A DNA stretch of 35,294 nucleotides from SYAC01 sp046048055 (GCA_046048055.1 JBJOGW010000087.1:1-35294), one strand, 5' to 3'; positions 1 through 7,990 are shown, counted from the stretch's first letter. The notes: a model not told the origin generated them from the letters alone. Made by a program: numbers and translations.

Positions 1-356
1 CCTCCACCCGCGCGGCCCAGCAATTGGAAGAGCGCCGCAAAGGTCAGCACGTCCGCCACGCCCTCCACGGCCCGAGCCGCCAGGGTTGGGGCGAAGCCGA
101 TCGGCAGCCACATCAGCCCAAGCAGCGCCGCATCCGCCACCGCACCGCTTGCCGCCAGGCTCCAGGCCGGCGCACGTCCAGCAGCCCATCGGACCAGTGG
201 AATGGCCGCGGCCGCGCCCAGCAGGTTCACGGCCAGAAATCCCTGCGCCGCCGCGCCCGACACGCCGTATCGATCCGCCAGCAGGTCCCGCAGGACCGGC
301 ACCACCATGGCGTCCGGCAGCGCCGAGAGCAGGATCAGCAGCAGGATCAGGAACAC
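1..356 (-). CDS. MFS transporter, N-terminal part (runs off window)
   Basis: About 118 residues of a hydrophobic protein read on the minus strand and continue past base 1. The N-terminus forms a transmembrane helix (VFLILLLILLSALPDAMVVP), followed by a short charged loop (LRDLLADRYGVSG). A second helix follows, then a cytoplasmic arginine patch (VRWAAGRAPA), which is typical of helices 1 to 3 of major facilitator superfamily permeases. No ATG lies in frame near the start. GTG at 356 is chosen because a TAGCCT hexamer lies 10 nt upstream of it. The substrate cannot be told from this fragment. It is divergent from scoA with about 48 bp between them. Family assignment is moderate because only the first third of the protein is visible. 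Confidence 0.6.
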   Translation of the reverse strand, partial: MFLILLLILLSALPDAMVVPVLRDLLADRYGVSGAAAQGFLAVNLLGAAAAIPLVRWAAGRAPAWSLAASGAVADAALLGLMWLPIGFAPTLAARAVEGVADVLTFAALFQLLGRAGG

Positions 357-366
357 GAGATGATCG

Positions 367-372
367 AGGCTA
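367..372 (-). promoter_or_regulatory. -10-like hexamer for the MFS gene
   Basis: Reads TAGCCT on the minus strand, 10 nt before the GTG at 356. Transcription starting about 7 nt downstream would give a leader of about 3 nt. No convincing -35 is seen. Confidence 0.35.
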
Positions 373-391
373 CTCGCCGGTCGCCGCTCAC

Positions 392-397
392 TACACT
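392..397 (+). promoter_or_regulatory. -10-like hexamer for scoA
   Basis: Reads TACACT, 7 nt before the ATG at 405, with no Shine-Dalgarno sequence between. This geometry fits a leaderless mRNA starting at the ATG. No -35 match is evident. Confidence 0.45.
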
Positions 398-404
398 CCG
401 CCGC

Positions 405-1106
405 ATGGCAGTCGAGAAGGTCTTTCCAACGGCGTCGGCGGCGCTCGCCGGCCTGACACGGAACGGCATCTCCGTGGCCGTGGGCGGTTTCGGGCTGTGC
501 GGCATCCCCGAACAGCTGATCCTGGCGCTGAGGGACAGCGGCGCCTCGGGCCTGACCTGCATCAGCAACAACGCGGGAGTCGATGACTGGGGCCTTGGCC
601 TGCTGCTGAAGACCCGCCAGATCCGCAAGATGGTCTCCAGTTACGTGGGCGAGAATGCGGAATTCGAGCGACAGTTCATGAGCGGAGAGCTGGAACTGGA
701 GTTCTGCCCGCAGGGCACGCTGGCCGAGCGACTGCGGGCGGGCGGCGCGGGCATTCCCGCGTTCTACACGCGCACGGGTGTCGGAACGGTGGTGGCGCAG
801 GGCAAGCCCACCGAGTTGTTCGACGGCGAGACCTTCGTGATGGAGCGAGGCATCCGCGCGGATCTCGCCCTGGTGAAGGCATGGAAGGGCGACCGGTTCG
901 GCAACCTGGTGTTCCGCAAGACCGCCCGCAACTTCAACCCCATGGTGGCCACCTGCGGCACGGTCACCGTGGCGGAGGTGGAGGAACTGGTCGATGTTGG
1001 GCAACTGGATCCTGACCAGATCCACACACCCGGAATCTTCGTGGACCGGATCGTCCGCACGGTTTCCGAGAAGCGGATCGAGCAGCGGACCGTTCGTTCG
1101 GACTGA
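405..1106 (+). CDS. scoA: 3-oxoacid CoA-transferase subunit A
   Basis: The 233-aa product matches the alpha subunit of succinyl-CoA:3-ketoacid CoA-transferase, which moves CoA from succinyl-CoA to acetoacetate in ketone-body use. The family signature GGFGLCGIPE is at residues 27-36. It is followed by the conserved blocks SNNAGVDDWGLGLLL, SSYVGENAEFERQF and GTLAERLRAGGAGIPAFYT. Length is normal for the A subunit. The catalytic glutamate of this enzyme lies on subunit B, which is not encoded next to it; the next gene begins the secretion cluster. The reading frame is open further upstream, but similarity starts at this ATG and a -10-like hexamer lies 7 nt before it. An alternative ATG is at 360. 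Family identity is very likely; substrate specificity among short-chain acyl-CoAs is inferred. Confidence 0.9.
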   Translation: MAVEKVFPTASAALAGLTRNGISVAVGGFGLCGIPEQLILALRDSGASGLTCISNNAGVDDWGLGLLLKTRQIRKMVSSYVGENAEFERQFMSGELELEFCPQGTLAERLRAGGAGIPAFYTRTGVGTVVAQGKPTELFDGETFVMERGIRADLALVKAWKGDRFGNLVFRKTARNFNPMVATCGTVTVAEVEELVDVGQLDPDQIHTPGIFVDRIVRTVSEKRIEQRTVRSD

Positions 1107-1126
1107 ACCGGATCCCTGTCGTCGCG

Positions 1127-1132
1127 TAGATT
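1127..1132 (+). promoter_or_regulatory. Possible -10 element ahead of the secretion operon
   Basis: TAGATT lies in the 138-bp gap after scoA. A start near 1139 would give a leader of about 105 nt before the ATG at 1245. A TTGACC at 1214-1219 has no good -10 at the expected spacing. Weak call. Confidence 0.3.
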
Positions 1133-1244
1133 ATGGGCCTGCCGTCGGGCATCTCCGGCGTCTTCACTCCGGAATCCATCATCTTGGGGCCAATAGGTGC
1201 GGCCCGGACCGCGTTGACCAAGACACCTTGTAGAGAACCACACC

Positions 1245-2573
1245 ATGCGCACGCTGCTTGCATTGCTGATCGTGGCCGCCCCGTTGGCCCTTGCCTCACC
1301 CGTCGCCGCCCAGTTCGGAGGTCGTGCCGCCATGAGCGAGGCGGCCCGCCCGGATGTGCTGCCCCGCGACCTGCTGCTCATCATGGACACGCTGCAGCTT
1401 GAGGAGTGGCAGCGTCCGATCATGGAGAGCCTGATCGACGACTACAACCTGAGTTTCACGACCGGCTGGCAGCAGACCATCGAGCGCATGAAGCAGGTGG
1501 CCATGACCTCCAAGGGCGGGTCCGCCAAGGGTCTCATGGAGCCGATCGTGGCATGGCTGCCCGAGAAACAGAAGTTGTTCACCGAGTTCATGGCCAACAT
1601 CAAGGGCCAGTTGAGCGAGGTGCAGCAGGAGCGGTTCCCGAAGCTGGAGCGCGCCATGCGGCGCGAGAAGGCCCTCGCCGACAGCGACCTGGCTGGCGAG
1701 GGCCTGGACCTGATCAGCCTGACGCGGCAGATGGAATTGCCGGCCGATGCCATGGCCGCCGCCCAGCCCAGCCTGGACGAGTACGAACTGGCGCTGGACG
1801 CGGCGCTGGTGCAGCGAGACGCCGCCATCGACGGGCTGGTGGGCCCGCTTGCCGCTGCCATGGAGGAGGGCAACCCTACCGAGGGCTTCGCCATCCAGGG
1901 CCGGATCATGCAGGCCCGCATGGGCGTACGGGACGTGCAGGACGCGTGGATCGAGAAGTTGGCCGTGGTGATCCCGGCTCCGCACGGAAACACCTTTCGC
2001 GAGCGCGCCTTGGCGGCCGGCTATCGCGAGGCATGGCAGCCCGACCCGCTGGCTGGCTTCTTCCAGGCGGTCCTGGCGATCCCCTCGCTGACCGAGGAGC
2101 AGCGATCCGGGATCGAGGCGATTCGCGTGACCTGGAGCGGCCAGCTGGCCGACCTGCGTGAGCGCATGGTGGCCGCCATGCGTGAGGACGGGCCCCGCAA
2201 GCCCGAACGCGACGCGGCCAACATGGCTGCCAAGAGGGCCGCCAAGGATGGAGGCGTGGCGCCGCGACCCGCTCCCGAGACCATCGTGCCGCTCCGGGTG
2301 GAGCGTTCCAAGCTGATCAACGAGACACGGGAGTCGGTGAAGGCCCTGCTGACCCCTGAACAGATGGAGGGGCTGGCCGCTGGCGATCCATCGCTGCGTC
2401 AGACGCCGAGTGTGCCTGGAGCGCCCTCCCTTGGCGGCAAGGGCGATGGCGCACCAGGTGAACTGCCCCCGATCCAGGGCAAGTCCATCGAGGCGAACGA
2501 GTCCAACCAGCCGCCGGCGAACTACCCGCCGGGCAAGCGCCCCGGCCGGCCAGGCTCCGGGAACGACGCGTGA
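1245..2573 (+). CDS. Exported LTXXQ-like helical protein, first gene of T2SS cluster
   Basis: The 442-aa protein is not assigned to a named family. It begins with a clear Sec signal peptide (MRTLLALLIVAAPLALASPV, cleavage likely after VAA or AAQ near residue 23). The mature part is rich in predicted amphipathic helices and contains short motifs such as LTEEQ and LTPEQ. These recall the LTXXQ motif of the CpxP/Spy periplasmic chaperone group, though overall similarity cannot be judged by eye. The last 70 or so residues are Gly/Pro-rich and probably disordered. Its stop overlaps the GTG of gspE (GTGA), so it is probably translated together with the secretion ATPase. A role as a periplasmic accessory or chaperone for secretion is an inference from context. 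No clear Shine-Dalgarno sequence precedes the ATG. Confidence 0.75.
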   Translation: MRTLLALLIVAAPLALASPVAAQFGGRAAMSEAARPDVLPRDLLLIMDTLQLEEWQRPIMESLIDDYNLSFTTGWQQTIERMKQVAMTSKGGSAKGLMEPIVAWLPEKQKLFTEFMANIKGQLSEVQQERFPKLERAMRREKALADSDLAGEGLDLISLTRQMELPADAMAAAQPSLDEYELALDAALVQRDAAIDGLVGPLAAAMEEGNPTEGFAIQGRIMQARMGVRDVQDAWIEKLAVVIPAPHGNTFRERALAAGYREAWQPDPLAGFFQAVLAIPSLTEEQRSGIEAIRVTWSGQLADLRERMVAAMREDGPRKPERDAANMAAKRAAKDGGVAPRPAPETIVPLRVERSKLINETRESVKALLTPEQMEGLAAGDPSLRQTPSVPGAPSLGGKGDGAPGELPPIQGKSIEANESNQPPANYPPGKRPGRPGSGNDA

Positions 2574-4186
2574 GCGGCATCGACGCACGGCAGTCGGTGG
2601 AGATGCTGCTCAAGGCCGCCTCCGCAGGCAGCCTGCGCGAGCGGTGCGAGGCATGCGGCTTCATCTGGCTGGACAAGCCGGTGGCGAGCGATGCGGCGGC
2701 GGTTCGACTGCTTCCCGCCGACGCCGCCGTGCGATTGCGCGTGGTGCCGCTTGCGCTGGAGGACGGCCGCCTTCGCGTGGCCATGGCCGATCCGTTCGAT
2801 CTGGCCGCCGTGGACGAGACCGGTGCCATCGCGCGCCGGGCACTTGTGCGGGTGGGCGTGGCCCCCGAGGCCTTCGGCGAACTCATGCGGCAGGCCTACG
2901 GCGTGACGGCGGCTCGCATGGCCGAGAGCCTGGCCAGCGACGGCGACCTGGCCAACGCCGCCAGCGAGCACAACCTGGACGCGATCGAGGCCGACGATGT
3001 CCACCGCATGGCCGAGCAGCCCACGCTGGTGAACCTGGTGAACCTGCTCATCCTGGAGGCCATCCAGAAGCGCACCAGCGACATCCACATCGAGCCCTTC
3101 GAGGGCGAACTGAAGGTGAAGTACCGGGTGGACGGCGTGCTGATCGAGCAGCCGAGCCCACCCAAGCACCTGCAGCCGGCGATCGTGGGCCGCATCAAGA
3201 TCATGTCGCAGATGAACATCGCCGAGCGCTATGTGCCGCAGGACGGGCACATCTCGCTCCGCTACGAGGGCCGCAAGGTGGACATCCGCGTGAGCACGGT
3301 GCCCACCATCTACGGCGAGAGCGTGGTCATGCGCATCCTGGACAAGAGCGCCCTGCCTCTGGACCTGCGCAGCCTGGGCATGGGCGAGAAGCACGTGGCC
3401 ATGATGGACCGGCTGATCGCCAAACCGCACGGCCTGGTGCTGGTCACGGGCCCCACCGGCAGCGGCAAGACCACCACGCTCTACGCCGCGCTGCACAAGC
3501 TCTACGACCCTCGCAAGAAGATCCTGACCATCGAGGATCCGGTGGAGTACGAGCTGGCGGGCATCAACCAGATCCCGGTCAATCCCAAGCGTGGCCTCAC
3601 CTTCGCCGGCGGCCTGCGCAGCATCCTGCGACAGGACCCAGACGTGATCCTGGTGGGGGAGATCCGTGATGCCGAGACCGTGGACATCGCCATCCGAAGC
3701 GCCCTGACCGGCCACCTGATCCTGAGCACGCTGCACACCAACGACGCGCTGAGCAGCGTGGGACGCCTGGTGGACATGGGCGCGGAGAGTTTCCTGGTGG
3801 CCAGCGTGCTCGAGGGGCTGCTGGCCCAGCGCCTGGGCCGGCGCATCTGCCGCCAGTGCGCCCGCCAGGTGCCCATGAGCGACGATCAGCGGGTGCGCAT
3901 CGCGCCCGCCGAGGTGGAACGTTTCGGTGGCCTGGTCACCGCAGGCGCCGGATGCGAGGCCTGCAACGGCAGCGGATTCCGCGGACGACTCGGCTTCTTC
4001 GAGCTGGCACGCATCAATCCCGCCCTGCGCGCGGCCATCGCCGAGGCCCAGAGCGTGCTGGAACTGAAGCAGTTGGTGGACGCGGACTTCATCACGATGC
4101 GCGAGGACGGCATGGCCAAGGCCCAGCGCGGCGAGACCACGATCGAGGAAGTGCTGCGAGCCACGCAGGACGTGGACGAGGGCTGA
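2570..4186 (+). CDS. gspE: Type II secretion ATPase GspE
   Basis: This 538-aa cytoplasmic AAA-like hexameric ATPase powers pseudopilus assembly. An N-terminal MshEN/T2SSE_N-like domain covers about residues 20-110, followed by the N2 domain and the RecA-like core. The Walker A motif GPTGSGKT is at 294-301. The Asp box (DGHISLRYEGRKVDIRVST) and the Walker B/His-box region (DPDVILVGEIRDAET, STLHTND) are all present. The zinc-binding tetracysteine motif is C427-x2-C430 and C462-x2-C465, typical of GspE and PilB. The GTG start overlaps the previous stop by four bases, and gspF follows after 3 bp. Pairing with a GspF, pseudopilins and a secretin that lacks type IV pilus features supports GspE over PilB, although the families are close. 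Confidence 0.95.
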   Translation: MSGIDARQSVEMLLKAASAGSLRERCEACGFIWLDKPVASDAAAVRLLPADAAVRLRVVPLALEDGRLRVAMADPFDLAAVDETGAIARRALVRVGVAPEAFGELMRQAYGVTAARMAESLASDGDLANAASEHNLDAIEADDVHRMAEQPTLVNLVNLLILEAIQKRTSDIHIEPFEGELKVKYRVDGVLIEQPSPPKHLQPAIVGRIKIMSQMNIAERYVPQDGHISLRYEGRKVDIRVSTVPTIYGESVVMRILDKSALPLDLRSLGMGEKHVAMMDRLIAKPHGLVLVTGPTGSGKTTTLYAALHKLYDPRKKILTIEDPVEYELAGINQIPVNPKRGLTFAGGLRSILRQDPDVILVGEIRDAETVDIAIRSALTGHLILSTLHTNDALSSVGRLVDMGAESFLVASVLEGLLAQRLGRRICRQCARQVPMSDDQRVRIAPAEVERFGGLVTAGAGCEACNGSGFRGRLGFFELARINPALRAAIAEAQSVLELKQLVDADFITMREDGMAKAQRGETTIEEVLRATQDVDEG

Positions 4187-4189
4187 CGC

Positions 4190-5446
4190 GTGGCCACGTG
4201 GCGCTACGAAGGACTGGATCGCGCCGGAGGTTCCGCCAACGGCACCGTGACGGCACCCGACCAGGCCTCGGCCATGCGGATGGTGCTGGCCCGGGGCTTC
4301 ACGCCGCTGCGGCTGGAGAGCGACGAGCCCGTGACGGTCGTCGCCGCTCGAACGGACGCCCCCGCGGCATCGCGGCCCGCCTGGTTGCCGGGATCAGGCC
4401 GCCCCACGATGAAGCGGGCCGAGCTGGCCAACCTGATCCGCGAGGTGGCCACCGCGGTGGAGGCCGGACTGCCGCTCATGCAGTCGCTGCGCACCGTGCG
4501 GCGGCAGGCCTCGGGCAAGGCGCAACCGGTGATCCTGGACGCGCTGATCGAGAAGGTGGAAGCCGGTCGTCCGCTGCACGAGGCCATGCAGGCGTGGGGG
4601 GCACCGTTTGACGACATGACGGTTGGCATGGTGCGGGCTGCCGACGCCAGCGGCCGCATGTCCGAGGTGCTGCACCAGCTGGCCGACCTTCTGGACCGCT
4701 CCGTGGAACTTCGGCGCGAACTGATCGGTGCCACCATCTATCCGATGATCGTGGCTGGACTGATCATGGCGAGCGTGGTCCTGCTGGTGACGGTGATCCT
4801 GCCGCAGCTGATGGCACCCATTGCCGGGCAGCCCGGCATGGTGCTGCCGCTTCCCACGCGGATCCTGCTGGCGTTCGCGGCGTTCATGACCACCTGGTGG
4901 CCCATGGTGATCCTGGGCGGGGCGGGCGTGGTGGTCGCCGTGCAACGCTGGCTGGCGCGGCCGTCCAACCGTCTGCTCTGGGACGGCGTGCTTCTTCGCA
5001 TGCCGCTGCTCGGACCGCTGCTGCGCGACGTGGCGGTGGCCCGCTTCACGCGCACGCTGGGAACGCTGGTGAACGCGGGCCTCCCGATCCTGCAGGCCCT
5101 GCGGATCACGCGCGACACGCTGGGCAACGCCGTGCTGACGCAGGCGGTGGACCAGGTGCAGGAGAAGGTGACCACCGGCCAGGCCCTGGCCGATCCCCTG
5201 GAGCGATGCGGCTTCTTCCCTCCCCTGCTGATCCAGATCGTGAACATCGGCGAGCGGTCGGGGCGCCTGGAGACGATGTTGCTGCACGCCGCCAATGCCT
5301 TCGATCGCCAGGTGAACGCCAGCATCAAGCTGTTCACCAAGGCGCTGCCGCCGGTGCTGCTGGTGTTCATGGCGATCGTGGCCGGATTCGTGCTGGCGGG
5401 AATCCTGCTGCCACTGCTGCAGATGCAGTCAGCGCTGGGTGCCTGA
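4190..5446 (+). CDS. gspF: Type II secretion inner-membrane platform protein GspF
   Basis: The 418-aa polytopic protein connects the ATPase to the pseudopilus. It starts with the family-typical WRYEGLDRAG strand. Two T2SSF domains follow, one from about residue 74 (ELANLIREVATAVEAGLPLM) and one from about residue 283 (RFTRTLGTLVNAGLPILQAL). Hydrophobic segments are near residues 183-208, 225-250 and 385-410, matching the three-helix topology of the family. The conserved NIGERSGRLE segment is in the second domain. Start is the GTG three bases after the gspE stop. After gspF comes a 145-bp gap before gspG, the largest break in the first half of the operon. Confidence 0.95.
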   Translation: MATWRYEGLDRAGGSANGTVTAPDQASAMRMVLARGFTPLRLESDEPVTVVAARTDAPAASRPAWLPGSGRPTMKRAELANLIREVATAVEAGLPLMQSLRTVRRQASGKAQPVILDALIEKVEAGRPLHEAMQAWGAPFDDMTVGMVRAADASGRMSEVLHQLADLLDRSVELRRELIGATIYPMIVAGLIMASVVLLVTVILPQLMAPIAGQPGMVLPLPTRILLAFAAFMTTWWPMVILGGAGVVVAVQRWLARPSNRLLWDGVLLRMPLLGPLLRDVAVARFTRTLGTLVNAGLPILQALRITRDTLGNAVLTQAVDQVQEKVTTGQALADPLERCGFFPPLLIQIVNIGERSGRLETMLLHAANAFDRQVNASIKLFTKALPPVLLVFMAIVAGFVLAGILLPLLQMQSALGA

Positions 5447-5471
5447 TCGCTCCGAACCCGAACGCTGCGGC

Positions 5472-5591
5472 TACGCTATCGGACCGGATCCCGACCCGCT
5501 GGTCAGGGATCCCTCGAAAGGCGTGCATGCACACGCCCTCGAGCACGTTGGAACCCGGGCCCCTGGCCCGCCTGCACGCCCTGGAGAGCCC
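5472..5591 (+). promoter_or_regulatory. Possible internal promoter and structured leader of gspG
   Basis: TACGCT at 5472-5477 is a -10-like hexamer inside the gspF-gspG gap. A start near 5484 gives a leader of about 108 nt. The leader contains two inverted repeats: GGCGTG/CACGCC at 5520-5525 and 5532-5537, and CGGGCC/GGCCCG at 5556-5561 and 5565-5570. GGAG at 5583-5586 is the ribosome-binding site. Neither hairpin has a T tract, so they are not classic terminators. An extra promoter would suit the high demand for the major pseudopilin. Confidence 0.4.
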
Positions 5592-6020
5592 ATGATGAAC
5601 CGCCCCCACCATCGTTTCCGTCGCACCCGTCAGGGCTTCACCCTGCTCGAGGTGATCATTGCCGTCACCATCGTCGCCCTGCTGGCCACCATCCTGGTGC
5701 CCAACGTGACCCGTTGGCTGGGCGTGGCCAAGGAACGCAAGGCCCAGGCCGACGTGAACAGCCTGGCCCAGCAGGTGCGGCTGTACATGACCGAGCAGGG
5801 CGCCAGCCGCCTGGGCGACGACTTCGAGCTGGACGTGCTCTGCGAGGGCGACAATCCGATCATCGCGAACGCCAACAACCTGATCGACCCGTGGGGCAAC
5901 CGCTACGTGGTGGTGGTTCCCGGAAACGTGAACCGGGATTTCGATGTGGTCAGTTACGGCGCCGACGGACAGCCCGGCGGCGAGGGTGACAGCAAGGACA
6001 TCGTGAACGGAGCCCGCTGA
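5592..6020 (+). CDS. gspG: Major pseudopilin GspG
   Basis: The 142-aa prepilin-like protein has a 15-residue basic leader ending RTRQG, then the mature start FTLLEVIIAV. Prepilin peptidase would cut between G15 and F16, and Glu at mature position 5 is present. A single hydrophobic helix follows, then the GspG-type C-terminal domain with DPWGNRYVVVVPG and the loop GADGQPGGEGDSKDI. That loop forms the calcium site in characterised GspG proteins. Start is one of two adjacent ATGs (5592, 5595); the SD-like GGAG at 5583-5586 fits either. gspH follows 8 to 14 bp downstream. It forms the bulk of the pseudopilus. Confidence 0.95.
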   Translation: MMNRPHHRFRRTRQGFTLLEVIIAVTIVALLATILVPNVTRWLGVAKERKAQADVNSLAQQVRLYMTEQGASRLGDDFELDVLCEGDNPIIANANNLIDPWGNRYVVVVPGNVNRDFDVVSYGADGQPGGEGDSKDIVNGAR

Positions 6021-6034
6021 ACCGCGGGGTGGGC

Positions 6035-6592
6035 ATGCGCCGCGGCTTTACCCTGGTCGAACTCATCGTGGTGGCGGCGCTGCTGGCCGTGGTGGCCGCC
6101 CTGGTGGTGCCTCGACTCACGGGCATGTCGCGGCGCGAGGCGGACATGGTGGCGGAGCGGTTGAGCGAGGTGCTGGCCATGTTCGCGTTCCGCGATGCCA
6201 CCGGCGCGCAGCAGTCGGCCATCTGGCTCAATCCCGAGAGCGACTGCGTGGAACTGTGGAATCTGGAGAGCGACCCGGAACGCCCGGCCGAGCCGCCACA
6301 GTGGACGCCCGATCGCTACGTGCAGGCGTACCGGTTGCCACCGGGCGTGGAACTGGTCGACGTGTTCAGTGACGGCGAGCGGCTGCCGATGGGTGAGTGG
6401 CGGATCGTGAGTTCCGTGGGCGGCCCGCGGCCCCGCGTGGAGATGCGGCTGCTGGCCGACAACCGCGAGATCGTGCTGCTGCTGGAGCCCTCCGCCAGCA
6501 TGCCCGCTCGCATCGACAACGGCCAGGTGCGGGAGGGATCCCGCATGAGCGTGGACCTGGACAAGCGCGGCATGGACCAGGAGCCATGGTGA
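6035..6592 (+). CDS. gspH: Minor pseudopilin GspH
   Basis: The product of about 185 aa has a very short leader (MRRG) followed by FTLVELIVVAALLAVVAALV, with Glu5 intact. This is the type IV pilin-like N-terminal helix with the prepilin peptidase site G|F. The globular domain is divergent, and assignment as GspH rests on position between gspG and gspI and on size. An in-frame GTG at 6029 is an alternative start. The ATG is preferred because GGGG at 6026-6029 sits 5 nt before it. The stop overlaps the gspI start (ATGGTGA). It probably sits in the tip or shaft of the pseudopilus. Confidence 0.85.
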   Translation: MRRGFTLVELIVVAALLAVVAALVVPRLTGMSRREADMVAERLSEVLAMFAFRDATGAQQSAIWLNPESDCVELWNLESDPERPAEPPQWTPDRYVQAYRLPPGVELVDVFSDGERLPMGEWRIVSSVGGPRPRVEMRLLADNREIVLLLEPSASMPARIDNGQVREGSRMSVDLDKRGMDQEPW

Positions 6593-7062
6593 GAGGGACA
6601 CGCCATGATCACCGCCGCGGCTTCGCGTTGCTCGACGCCATCCTGGGTGGCGCGCTGCTGGCCCTGGGCCTGGCGGGCCTGGTGTCGCTCTCCCAGCGGA
6701 GCCTGGCCATGCTGCAACGCGGCGAGCGCGAGGCCATGGCCGCCGCGATGCTGGACGAGCTGCTGGCCCAGGTGGTGACCGAGGGCCCCAACGCCTTCGC
6801 CCGCACCCGCAGCACCGGGGGGCGGATGCCGGAACCCTGGCCGGACTGGGAGTTCACGGTGGAGATTCAGACCGGCGAGGTGGGCGATCCATTCGACGTG
6901 TTGGCCGTGGTGCGCGATCCGGATGGCGTGGCGTTCCGATGCGCCACGCGCGTGGCACCGCACGATGACCAGCAGATGCCGCCTGTCCGCGCCCCCACCG
7001 TGCCCCTGGATCGCGCCACGCGCTTCGAGGAGATGGAGAACGGAGGCGGCACCAATGGCTGA
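6586..7062 (+). CDS. gspI: Minor pseudopilin, GspI-like
   Basis: The 158-aa product has a basic leader (VRGTRHDHRRG) followed by FALLDAILGGALLALGLAGL, a pilin-like helix with a prepilin peptidase site G|F. The residue at mature position 5 is Asp, not the usual Glu. The rest (for example EREAMAAAMLDELLAQV, then a WEFTVEIQ strand) fits the GspI pattern of a conserved helix followed by a small beta domain. The start is ATG 6586; GTG 6589 is also possible. Overlaps with gspH (ATGGTGA) and gspJ (ATGGCTGA) indicate tight coupling. Position fits GspI in the H-I-J-K order. In characterised systems GspI, J and K form the pseudopilus tip complex. Confidence 0.82.
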   Translation: MVRGTRHDHRRGFALLDAILGGALLALGLAGLVSLSQRSLAMLQRGEREAMAAAMLDELLAQVVTEGPNAFARTRSTGGRMPEPWPDWEFTVEIQTGEVGDPFDVLAVVRDPDGVAFRCATRVAPHDDQQMPPVRAPTVPLDRATRFEEMENGGGTNG

Positions 7063-7990
7063 GTCACGACGCGGCTTCACGGTGCTGGAGCTGGTGGTGG
7101 CGATCTCGATCGCGGCGATCGTGACCGCGGCCATCGCCACCAGCCTCTCGCAGCTGGGACGCGCCCGCGACGTGGCCCACCTGCGCATGACGGCCACGCG
7201 ACGGGCCACGGACGCGCTGGAGCACCTGCGCCGCGACGTGCAGAGCATGCTTCGAAGCGACGACCTGTTCCACACACGCTTCCGCCTGGCTCCGGAGACC
7301 GGGTCGCTGGAGGGACGCGAGGTCGACCGCGACCAGCTACTGGCCTTCAGCCAGCGGCTGCGGCCCGCCCGTCCGATCGACTACAGCGGCGAGGGCCAGG
7401 AGTACGAGACCCAGTACCGAATCGAGACCGATGGCCAGGGGCCGTCCCTGTGGCGACGCCGCGATCCGGTCCCGGATCAGTTCGAGGCGGCGGGCGGCGT
7501 GGCCGAGCCGCTGGGTGATGGCATCGTGTCGCTGCGGCTTGAGGCCTACGACGGCAGCGCGTGGCGACAGGAGTGGGACAGCGACATCGACGGCCTGCCC
7601 TGGTCGGTGCGGGTCACCGTGACCGCCTCCGGCGCGCGCATGGGTGAACCAGCCCTGGAGAACCCGAGGTCGCTGGTCACCTTGCGCACCGAGATCCCGA
7701 TCGACCGCGTGATGCCACCCATGGAGGAGCCGGTGGTGGCAGCCGATGCCGCAGCGGAGGAGGGCGCGGCCGCCGTGGGAGGCGCGATGCCCGCCGAGGG
7801 CGAATTGGGCGGGCCGGGCTTGCCTGCGGGTCCGGGCCAGCCTGCGCCCGGCCGCGTGACGCCCGGGCGGGGCGGTGGATTCATGCCGGGCGGAAGCGGC
7901 CCGGGACGCGGTGCAGGTCGAGGCGGCGGACGCGGCAGCGGCGGCAACGTGCCATTCCGTCCCCCCGGCGGTGCGAGAGGACCGTCATGA
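7055..7990 (+). CDS. gspJ: Minor pseudopilin GspJ with Gly/Pro-rich tail
   Basis: The 311-aa prepilin has leader MAESRRG and mature start FTVLELVVAISIAAIVTAAI, with Glu5 present. The body resembles GspJ: a helix with RRATDALEHLRRDVQSML, then beta segments ending in a strand like WSVRVTVTAS. From about residue 250 the protein becomes a Gly/Pro/Arg-rich low-complexity tail, which is not typical of GspJ and makes it longer than usual. GGAGG at 7042-7046 lies 8 nt before the ATG. The stop overlaps the gspK start. Probable tip-complex component together with GspI and GspK. Confidence 0.87.
   Translation: MAESRRGFTVLELVVAISIAAIVTAAIATSLSQLGRARDVAHLRMTATRRATDALEHLRRDVQSMLRSDDLFHTRFRLAPETGSLEGREVDRDQLLAFSQRLRPARPIDYSGEGQEYETQYRIETDGQGPSLWRRRDPVPDQFEAAGGVAEPLGDGIVSLRLEAYDGSAWRQEWDSDIDGLPWSVRVTVTASGARMGEPALENPRSLVTLRTEIPIDRVMPPMEEPVVAADAAAEEGAAAVGGAMPAEGELGGPGLPAGPGQPAPGRVTPGRGGGFMPGGSGPGRGAGRGGGRGSGGNVPFRPPGGARGPS

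Noticed and set aside
24..404. In-frame 127-residue N-terminal extension of scoA
   Set aside because: Arg/Gln-rich shadow of the MFS gene on the other strand; similarity begins at ATG 405.
1214..1219. TTGACC as a -35 element for the secretion operon
   Set aside because: No -10 hexamer at 16-18 bp spacing; the expected position falls just before the ATG without a TANNNT.
1296..2588. Minus-strand 430-aa His/Gly-rich frame
   Set aside because: Antisense shadow of the LTXXQ-like gene, with no recognisable fold.
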